A stretch of 64,000 nt of DNA, taken from contig CACLTT010000004.1 in the NCBI GenBank assembly GCA_902609885.1, positions 1 through 64,000 of the forward strand, in the 5' to 3' direction. This document shows positions 58,307-64,000 of this stretch, one piece after another. Made by a program: the position numbers and the translations under genes. Source of the DNA: an uncultured Candidatus Hydrogenedens sp. GTDB lineage: Bacteria; Desulfobacterota_D; UBA1144. The number at the start of each line of letters is the position of its first letter. Position 1 is the stretch's first letter. The notes beneath the pieces were generated by a model. The model was given only the letters and a program-made list of their open reading frames with translations. It made no database searches and was not told the origin of the DNA.

Positions 58307-59712
58307 TATTTTCTAAGAACCCACGTATCTTTAACTCCTCCGCCTTGAGAAGAATTTACTACTAAAGAATTTTCTTTTAATGCAACTCTTGTAAGAGCCC
58401 CCTTAACAACATCAACTTGTCTGCCCATTAAACAAAATGGTCTAAGATCTACATGTCTTGGAGCTAAACCATTACTTGTATGGGTTGGGCATGTTGACAA
58501 ATCTAATGTTGGTTGTGCAATATATTTTTCTGGGTTATTTCTTATTTTTTTTGCAAAGTTTTTTATTTGATTTTTTGTTGCCTTTGGTCCAATCAACATT
58601 CCAACCCCGCCTGAGCCATGAACTTCTTTAACAACAAGATCTTTAATATTTTGCAAGACATATTTTAAATCCTTTTCTCTAGAGCAATTCCAAGTTTTAA
58701 CATTTTCTAAAATTGGCTTTTCACTCAAATAAAACTTAATAATATCTGGAACATAAGAATATATAGCTTTATCATCTGCTATTCCTGATCCTGGAGCTGA
58801 GCAGATAGTAACATTTCCATTTTTGTATGCATTCATGATTCCAGGAACTCCAATTAAAGAATCTTGATTAAAGCACAACGGATCAAGGTAAGGGTCATCA
58901 ATCCTTCTATATATGACATCAATTTTTTGAGGACCTCTTACAGTTCTCATATAGACCTTGTCTTTTTCAGTAAATAGATCTTCGCCCTCGACTAATTCAA
59001 CTCCCATTAAGTCAGCTAAAAAACTATGCTCATAATAAGCACTATTATATGAACCAGGTGTTAAGACAACAATAATTGGCTCTTTATCGCAATTTAGTGG
59101 GGCTATACTAGATAACATCTTTCTTAGACTTAAAGGATAGTCATCAATTGGTTCAATTATATTATCATTAAATAAATCTGGAAACATTGTCATCATAATT
59201 TCTCTATTTTGCATCATATAAGAAACTCCTGACGGTGTTCTACAATTATCTTCTAAAACCACAAACTTGTTCAAAGAAGTTCTAACAATATCTATACCTG
59301 AAATGTGGGAAAATATTTTTTTAGGAGGACTGAAACCAACCATTGAACTTTCAAATGCACGACTTTTATAAACTAATTCTGCAGGAATAATTTTTTCTTT
59401 AATAATATTAGCGCCATTGTAGATATCATGTAAAAAAAGATTCAGGGCTTTTGTTCTTTGTTTAACTCCTGATTCAATAACTTTCCATTCATTAGCAGTA
59501 AAAACTCTTGGTATCATATCAAAAGGTATCATTCTTTCTTCAGGTGATTTTTTTTCATAAACTGAGAATGTAATCCCTATTCTTTTAAAAATCCTCTGTG
59601 CTTCTTGATGTTTTTTCTCATAAGAATTATCTTTGAATGATTGAATCCATTTATCAATTTTCTTATATGGTTTTCTTATAGAACCGTTATTAAGCATTTC
59701 ATTAAATAGCAT
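58306..59712 (-). CDS. Circularly permuted ATP-grasp type 2 protein (DUF404/DUF407)
   Basis: Predicted amide- or peptide-bond-forming ATP-grasp ligase, 468 residues. The family segments EERMIPFDMIPRVFTANEWK, LEDNCRTPSGVSYMMQNRE, DVIYRRIDDPYLDPL and VVKEVHGSGGVGMLIGP are all present. A good AAGGAG site lies 9 bases ahead of the ATG. It leads the operon with the alpha-E and transglutaminase genes. Its products in any organism are not well established. Confidence 0.9.
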   Translation of the reverse strand: MLFNEMLNNGSIRKPYKKIDKWIQSFKDNSYEKKHQEAQRIFKRIGITFSVYEKKSPEERMIPFDMIPRVFTANEWKVIESGVKQRTKALNLFLHDIYNGANIIKEKIIPAELVYKSRAFESSMVGFSPPKKIFSHISGIDIVRTSLNKFVVLEDNCRTPSGVSYMMQNREIMMTMFPDLFNDNIIEPIDDYPLSLRKMLSSIAPLNCDKEPIIVVLTPGSYNSAYYEHSFLADLMGVELVEGEDLFTEKDKVYMRTVRGPQKIDVIYRRIDDPYLDPLCFNQDSLIGVPGIMNAYKNGNVTICSAPGSGIADDKAIYSYVPDIIKFYLSEKPILENVKTWNCSREKDLKYVLQNIKDLVVKEVHGSGGVGMLIGPKATKNQIKNFAKKIRNNPEKYIAQPTLDLSTCPTHTSNGLAPRHVDLRPFCLMGRQVDVVKGALTRVALKENSLVVNSSQGGGVKDTWVLRK

Positions 59713-59816
59713 TTAACAGACAACTCCTTATTTATCAATTTTACCGCAATCTTCATACCAACCAAAAAATTTCAATATTAATTAAAAAATCATCAATATT
59801 CTGATATATTAAAAGA

Positions 59817-61136
59817 ATGAATTTTCTTCAGAGTTTTGAAGAGTTTTATGAATCTGCGGCCAAACACCTTGATATACCTAAGGGTTTATCCGATCAAATT
59901 AAATCATGTGACTCTGTTTATCATCTTAGATTTCCAATAACCCTTGATAACGGTGAGATAGAAGTAATAGACGCTTGGCATGGTGAACATAGCCATCATA
60001 GAAGCCCATTAAAAGGTGGAATTAGATATAGTAGTTTGGTTAATGAAGATGAAGTTAAAGTACTAGCCAGTTTAATGACCTTTAAATGTGCGCTTGTAAA
60101 TGTACCTTTTGGTGGTGGAAAAGGAGGTATTAAAGTAGATTCAAAAAACTATACGGACAATGAGCTTGAAAAAATTACTAGAAGGTATACTTTTGAACTT
60201 TTTTCTAGAAATTCTTTAGGACCAAATACTTATGTACCATCAACTGATTATGGAACAACATCCAGGGAAATGAATTGGATATATAGTACATTTAAAACTT
60301 TATCTAATTCCAATATCGATTCAGCTGCATCTGTTACATCAAAGAGCGTTACCCAGGAAGGTGTGAATGGTAGAACTGAAGCAACTGGCAGAGGAGTTTA
60401 CATTGGAATTAGAGAGTTATTAAGTGATGAAAGAGAAATTTCTAGAGCTGGTCTTAAATCAGGTATTGAAGGAAAAAGAATTATTGTTCAAGGCTTTGGA
60501 AATGTTGGATATCATGCCGCTTTATTTTTATACGAGGCTGGCGCTATTATTACGGGAGTTTGCGAATACAATGGCTCAATATATAACGATAAAGGTATAA
60601 ACCCTTCAGAGCTTAAAGAATGGCTTAAGGAAGGAAATAAAATTCATGATTTTGAGACATGTGAAACATCTGAAGACCCTTGGTTTGCATTTTACAAAGA
60701 GTGTGACATTTTAATTCCTGCAGCACTTGAGGAAGTAATTAATGCAACAAACATGTATAAGATTAAAGCAAAAATAATTGCAGAGGGTGCTAATGGCCCT
60801 GTAACCTTTGAGGCAGATAAATATTTAACTAATAGTGGTGTAATAGTCTTGCCTGATCTTTATTTAAATTCTGGAGGTGTCATTGTTTCTTATTTTGAAT
60901 GGTTAAAAAATTTAAATCATGTCAGATGGGGAAGAATCGAAAATCAGGGAAATAATAATTTAAAGGAAATTGATTTGATAAATAATGCATTAAATGAAAC
61001 TATGACTCAGGCTTTTGGGGAATTATCAGAGAAAAGAAATTCTACGGGGAAATACATTTCATATCGCCAAGCGGCTTATAGATTAGGCATTGAGAAGATA
61101 GCCAATACCTACATTGAGATGGGTCTTTTCCCATAA
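59817..61136 (+). CDS. Glutamate dehydrogenase (Glu/Leu/Phe/Val family)
   Basis: Oxidoreductase interconverting glutamate and 2-oxoglutarate with ammonium. The 439 residues show the substrate-binding VPFGGGKGGIKV, HHRSPLKGGIRYSS, and the Rossmann motif VQGFGNVGYHAALFLYEAGA. The N-terminal half and length match the hexameric 420-450-residue class. The cofactor (NAD or NADP) is not read here. It is divergent from the ATP-grasp operon and followed 12 bases later by a LysE gene. Confidence 0.9.
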   Translation: MNFLQSFEEFYESAAKHLDIPKGLSDQIKSCDSVYHLRFPITLDNGEIEVIDAWHGEHSHHRSPLKGGIRYSSLVNEDEVKVLASLMTFKCALVNVPFGGGKGGIKVDSKNYTDNELEKITRRYTFELFSRNSLGPNTYVPSTDYGTTSREMNWIYSTFKTLSNSNIDSAASVTSKSVTQEGVNGRTEATGRGVYIGIRELLSDEREISRAGLKSGIEGKRIIVQGFGNVGYHAALFLYEAGAIITGVCEYNGSIYNDKGINPSELKEWLKEGNKIHDFETCETSEDPWFAFYKECDILIPAALEEVINATNMYKIKAKIIAEGANGPVTFEADKYLTNSGVIVLPDLYLNSGGVIVSYFEWLKNLNHVRWGRIENQGNNNLKEIDLINNALNETMTQAFGELSEKRNSTGKYISYRQAAYRLGIEKIANTYIEMGLFP

Positions 61137-61148
61137 GTTTCTTAGTTA

Positions 61149-61751
61149 ATGCAAGTCAATGATATATTAATTATAATAAGCGTTTGCTTTTTAGGCGCAA
61201 TTACTCCAGGACCTAGCTTATTAATTATTTCAGGAATTGCAATAAATAAAGGAAGAAAAGAAGCTATTAAAGCTTGTATTGGCCATGCTCTAGGAATTTG
61301 CTTTTATGCTTTTATCGTTGTAACGGGACTAGCAATTTTAATTGAAGAATTTAATAAAATTTTTATATTAGTTCAAAAAATAGGATGTATTTTTATTATT
61401 TATTTAGGAGTAATATTTCTAAATTCTAGTGGTGATTTAGAAAATACAAACAAAACTATGCGCGTAAATAGTTTTGTTTCAGGATTAACAATAGCAATTC
61501 TCAATCCAAAAGTGATTATTTTTTTTAGTTCAATATTTAGCCAATTTATAAATAATAATACAACTTTGGAAAAAATTATTATTTTTACTTCCATAGCAAC
61601 TTTAATAGATTTTATTGTATATTCGTTGATAGTAATTTTTATAACATTTGCTGTAAAATCGAAAACAATTTTCGAAAACCTGAAACAAATTAACAAATTT
61701 TCAAGTTGTACATTAATAATGTTAGGGATTATTTTATTTATAATTGTCTAA
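61149..61751 (+). CDS. LysE/RhtB-family amino acid exporter
   Basis: Inner-membrane exporter of 200 residues with about 6 helices. The family motif GAITPGPSLLIISGIAINKGRK is at the N-terminus, with the second conserved region LGVIFLNSSG. Placed directly after glutamate dehydrogenase, it may export an amino acid, but the substrate is not shown. Confidence 0.85.
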   Translation: MQVNDILIIISVCFLGAITPGPSLLIISGIAINKGRKEAIKACIGHALGICFYAFIVVTGLAILIEEFNKIFILVQKIGCIFIIYLGVIFLNSSGDLENTNKTMRVNSFVSGLTIAILNPKVIIFFSSIFSQFINNNTTLEKIIIFTSIATLIDFIVYSLIVIFITFAVKSKTIFENLKQINKFSSCTLIMLGIILFIIV

Positions 61752-61782
61752 AAAAAGACCCCTTGGTGTTTAACCAAGGGGG
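61750..61782 (-). terminator. Rho-independent terminator, minus strand
   Basis: A 9-bp perfect stem (CCCCTTGGT/ACCAAGGGG) with loop GTTTA ends, on the minus strand, in a run of T (61756-61750). It follows the 46-aa ORF at 61789 by a few bases. On the plus strand the hairpin sits just after lysE but has no T-run, so it serves mainly the minus strand. Confidence 0.85.
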
Positions 61783-61788
61783 TTATGA

Positions 61789-61929
61789 CTAACTCATAGT
61801 TAGCATTAATCTAGTGAACAGAAGTTTCTGCATTTTTGCTCTTTTAACTTTTTGAAAAGCTTTTAGAGCAGAATTATGCACGTTTGTTACAACACGACCT
61901 CTGCTAGATTTTTGAACAGTCTTCAACAT
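61789..61929 (-). CDS. Small basic protein, 46 aa, with strong Shine-Dalgarno
   Basis: Not in the track. The ORF starts MLKTVQKSSRGRVVTNVHNS and is rich in Lys and Arg. GGAGG lies 8 bases upstream of the ATG and a rho-independent terminator follows directly after the stop; a promoter and a hairpin array lie ahead of it. These four elements form a complete transcription unit, so expression is likely. I recognise no family. A loose likeness to the 42-aa ORF at 13484 (VSN, LEKAF versus VTN, ALKAF) may be chance. Confidence 0.6.
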   Translation of the reverse strand: MLKTVQKSSRGRVVTNVHNSALKAFQKVKRAKMQKLLFTRLMLTMS

Positions 61930-61961
61930 ATCAAATACCTCCAATAAGATATTTGAACTTT

Positions 61962-62060
61962 TGACGCATGTTCAATGCGAGTCTTTTAATCCATGACTTA
62001 TGGAGGGCTTTTGACTCATGCCCTATGAGGGTCTTTATAGCCATGACCCATGGTTCTTTT
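61962..62060 (-). repeat. Tandem array of four 25-nt hairpin repeats in a leader region
   Basis: Read on the minus strand, four units begin AAAG and contain a small hairpin NNCAT-(5 nt)-ATGNN. The CATG centres on the plus strand are at 61967, 61992, 62017 and 62042, exactly 25 apart, and the second ATG arms are likewise 25 apart. The inner CAT/ATG is fixed while the outer two pairs change together: CT/AG, TC/GA, CG/CG, and C/G in the first unit. Such compensating changes support RNA structure. The array lies between the promoter (62061-62090) and the small ORF. A 37-codon ORF (62044-61931, MAIKTLIGHESKALHKSW) also runs through it and ends just before the 46-aa ORF. Confidence 0.8.
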
Positions 62061-62090
62061 AATATACCAGATTTATAGAATAATTATCAA
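62061..62090 (-). promoter_or_regulatory. Sigma-70 promoter of the hairpin-array transcript
   Basis: On the minus strand TTGATA (62090-62085) and TATATT (62066-62061) are 18 bases apart, so transcription would start near 62054, at the first repeat unit. It lies downstream of tRNA-Cys on the same strand, so readthrough from the tRNA is an alternative source. Confidence 0.6.
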
Positions 62091-62115
62091 CATTTATTAT
62101 ATTAGATCGCTTTAC

Positions 62116-62187
62116 AGGCGGTGCCCGGATTCGAACCGGGGTATAACGGTTTTGCAGACCGTCGCCTTACCGCTTGGCTACACCGCC
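62116..62187 (-). tRNA. tRNA-Cys (GCA)
   Basis: Minus-strand cloverleaf with acceptor arms GGCGGTG/CACCGCC, D-arm GCCAAGCGGTAAGGC, anticodon loop CTGCAAA (anticodon GCA) and T-arm CCCGGTTCGAATCCGGG. Discriminator U; no CCA encoded. It is the nearest gene upstream of the hairpin array. Confidence 0.97.
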
Positions 62188-62255
62188 ATTAAAGAACTAT
62201 TATTTATACATTAAAAATGTTTTTTAGTCTATTTCCTATTAAAAAATATAAGAAA

Positions 62256-63362
62256 TTATTCGTATACTTTAAGCTCGTTGTATAAAGCGTCTCTTTCAAC
62301 TGGCAAATAGCCTGCATCTTTAATCATCTTTACAAAAAAATCTCTTGTATGACCAATTTCAGATTTTGCACCTGCATCATGGATAATTTTTTCAGAAACT
62401 ATTGTTCCATCAGCATCGGATACACCATAATGAAGAGCAACCTGGGCAGCTTTTTCGCCAAGCGTGATCCAATATGCTTTTATGTATGGAAAATTATCTA
62501 AATATAATCTAGCAAGAGAGTGGACTTTTAGATCATATGAAAAAGGAAAAGGTTTAACTTTACTTAGTCTTGTATTATATGGTTGAAATAAAACTGGAAT
62601 AAAAGCGAAAAAACCATTTGTATCATCCTGTAAATCTCTTAAACGAGAGATATGGTCAATAACATCATTATAGGATTCAAGATGTCCGTATAAAATTGTA
62701 GCATTGGAGGGCAAACCTTGTTTGTGTGCTTCACGGTGAATTTCAAGCCATGAATCACCTGTAGTTTTAGGAGTACAAATTTTTTTTCTAATTTCGGGTG
62801 AAAAAATCTCTGCACCACCTCCAGGTAATGCATCAACGCCAGCAGTCATTAATTCTGAGATTACTTTTCCAATACTTTTACCAGATATTTGTGAAAACCA
62901 GTCTATTTCAACAGCTGTAAACGCTTTAATGTGTGCATCGGGTGCAGCTTTACTTACTTCTTTTACAATTTCCAAATATTTCTCAAATTCCCAATCAGGG
63001 TGTAATCCACCAACAATATGAATTTCTTTTAGCTCATTACTTACAAGAGAAAGGATTTTTTCCATACTCATTTCATAAGCATCAGAATGCCCTTTTGGTT
63101 TACCAAATGCGCAAAACTTACATGATATGGCACATACGTTTGATGGGTTTATATGTCGATTGACAACAAAATAAACTTTCTTTCCATGCATTTTCTCTTT
63201 AACTGATGATGATAAAATTCCTAAGGAGTTTATGTCCTGAGTTTCCATTATAGCTTTAGCATCATTAAAATCTAACCTTTCTTCAGCAATAAGCTTATTT
63301 TTTATTTTTATGAGATTTTGATCAAAACAAAGACTTTCGAACCCATTTAATAATTTTTCCAT
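62256..63362 (-). CDS. mqnE: Aminofutalosine synthase (radical SAM)
   Basis: Radical-SAM enzyme of the futalosine menaquinone pathway, joining an adenosine radical to 3-enolpyruvylbenzoate-derived substrate. The 4Fe-4S motif C-x3-C-x2-C is in CAISCKFCAFGKPKGHSDAY; EIHIVGGLHPDWEFEKYLE and DALPGGGAEIFSPEIRKKIC are typical of MqnE. The 368-residue length fits MqnE better than MqnC or CofH. The ATG overlaps the upstream UbiD-family gene by 16 bases, consistent with a menaquinone operon. Confidence 0.92.
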   Translation of the reverse strand: MEKLLNGFESLCFDQNLIKIKNKLIAEERLDFNDAKAIMETQDINSLGILSSSVKEKMHGKKVYFVVNRHINPSNVCAISCKFCAFGKPKGHSDAYEMSMEKILSLVSNELKEIHIVGGLHPDWEFEKYLEIVKEVSKAAPDAHIKAFTAVEIDWFSQISGKSIGKVISELMTAGVDALPGGGAEIFSPEIRKKICTPKTTGDSWLEIHREAHKQGLPSNATILYGHLESYNDVIDHISRLRDLQDDTNGFFAFIPVLFQPYNTRLSKVKPFPFSYDLKVHSLARLYLDNFPYIKAYWITLGEKAAQVALHYGVSDADGTIVSEKIIHDAGAKSEIGHTRDFFVKMIKDAGYLPVERDALYNELKVYE

Positions 63363-64000
63363 TTTTTGTTCACCATATTTTTTACATCTTCATTCATATC
63401 TATTACATTAGGGTACCAATCTTTAAATGTTGCATCTATTACAACTTGTCCTTTAAATGTAACTGAGGATTTCTCGACTGCCACATCTTTAAAATACATG
63501 TCAATTGATGGATCAAACCTAGTAAAAATTCCCCACAACATTTCTACATTTGAAAAAATTTCAACATCATCACTAACAATAAAAATAAATTTAAATTCCT
63601 TTAACAAATCATTATTTTTAATTCCTGAAATGGCTTCAATTTTATCAATATTTATTTTTATTATAATTATATTTTTATTTATGACTCTATAATCTGAAAT
63701 AAAGTTAATTTTTTTTCTGGGATCTTCAATTTCTGGAACTTTAAAAGCATCATATGGGAGTTTTTTCCCCTCACCAATACAGTTAAATCCTACTTTACTT
63801 CCAACATTCATTTTTCCACTTGTAAAATCAAGCGTATCCAAGGGTGTGGTTTGGATTAGTGTTAAATCTTTTTGGGGATCAAAGTTTTCACCTAAGTATC
63901 CAAATACTTCAATGATGTCTCTTGAGTTTACAAATTTGGGAACAGTTATTATACATTTTGTAAGTGATAACTGCCCAGTACCCCAGATTGACATCATGGC
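63347..64000 (-). CDS. UbiD-family decarboxylase, 5' end outside the window
   Basis: Prenylated-FMN decarboxylase family, C-terminal part only. The frame is open to base 64000 (one more codon, Ala, before MMSIWGTGQLSLTKCIITV), so the track's ATG is internal. The stretch SIWGTGQLSLTK and the following beta-rich region match the UbiD C-terminal half. Next to mqnE, it is best read as the menaquinone-pathway decarboxylase of the futalosine route (MqnL-like), an inference from context. About 217 residues are visible. Confidence 0.8.
   Translation of the reverse strand, partial: AMMSIWGTGQLSLTKCIITVPKFVNSRDIIEVFGYLGENFDPQKDLTLIQTTPLDTLDFTSGKMNVGSKVGFNCIGEGKKLPYDAFKVPEIEDPRKKINFISDYRVINKNIIIIKINIDKIEAISGIKNNDLLKEFKFIFIVSDDVEIFSNVEMLWGIFTRFDPSIDMYFKDVAVEKSSVTFKGQVVIDATFKDWYPNVIDMNEDVKNMVNKKWKNY

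Noticed and set aside
61962-62060. CRISPR-like array
   Set aside because: Repeats are contiguous with a 25-nt period and no unique spacers, and no cas genes are present.

Overview
The window is a very AT-rich, tightly packed chromosomal segment of a Gram-negative, probably free-living and streamlined bacterium. Most neighbouring genes abut or overlap by 1-28 bases, converging genes overlap at their 3' ends, and there are no insertion sequences, integrases, phage genes or CRISPR arrays. An outer membrane is indicated by BamD, a TolC-type channel, SecDF-YajC and RseP. The lineage is not settled by the sequence. A short EF-Ts (206 aa), a long GyrB of proteobacterial type, an aminofutalosine (MqnE) menaquinone route, a HemQ/chlorite-dismutase family protein and an Ogg2-like glycosylase suggest a Deltaproteobacteria-like or related uncultured marine lineage rather than an alpha- or gammaproteobacterium. 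This placement is an inference.

Layout. 1-1421: the end of an MFS transporter and a TatA/B protein. 1418-10153 (minus): one long operon-like run dapB-tgt-yajC-secD-secF-pheS-dcd-gyrB; gyrB is interrupted by an in-frame TAA. 10207-12929: yicC, rsmG and a second MFS transporter. 12950-13445: a strong promoter, tRNA-Lys, tRNA-Glu and a cold-shock gene closed by a terminator. 13484-18295: a regulatory cluster resembling light/stress loci, with a MerR regulator of CarH/LitR type whose B12-binding residues are changed, a divergent group-2 sigma-70 factor, an SRPBCC-epimerase fusion, pdxH, a DUF1285-like gene and two tiny basic ORFs. 18394-22694: a complete tripartite efflux system (TolC, HlyD, ABC ATPase, MacB-type permease). 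22695-26028: a small membrane ORF, uppS, dxr and rseP (envelope and isoprenoid genes). 26025-32047: HemQ-like protein, UPF0173 hydrolase, serS, DUF378, the rpsB-tsf-pyrH-frr operon and tRNA-Ser. 32055-38893: rsmI, gatCA, gshB, carA, plsC, gatB. 38941-44696: PIG-L deacetylase, Ogg2-like glycosylase, MltD-like lytic transglycosylase, alaC, panBCD. 44785-46816: a promoter followed by a nucleotidyltransferase and a CDP-alcohol phosphotransferase that look like a two-gene inositol-phosphodiester or phospholipid pathway. 46806-48409: an NSS transporter with a 29-aa MetS-like small subunit absent from the ORF track. 48488-55884: dksA, mtnA, bamD, obgE and the ribBA-ribH-nusB-trpD-trpC operon. 56021-61751: a strongly acidic protein, tRNA-Leu, the ATP-grasp/alpha-E/transglutaminase operon, glutamate dehydrogenase and a LysE exporter. 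61750-62187: a compact minus-strand unit (promoter, four 25-nt hairpin repeats, a 46-aa ORF with strong Shine-Dalgarno, terminator) and tRNA-Cys. 62256-64000: mqnE and a truncated UbiD-family gene for menaquinone.

Most genes are core housekeeping. The least explained parts are the hairpin-array/small-ORF unit near 62 kb, the regulatory cluster at 13.5-18.3 kb with its GACAT half-site operators, the in-frame stop in gyrB, the inositol-type CDP-alcohol pair and the NusB protein with a large internal insertion.
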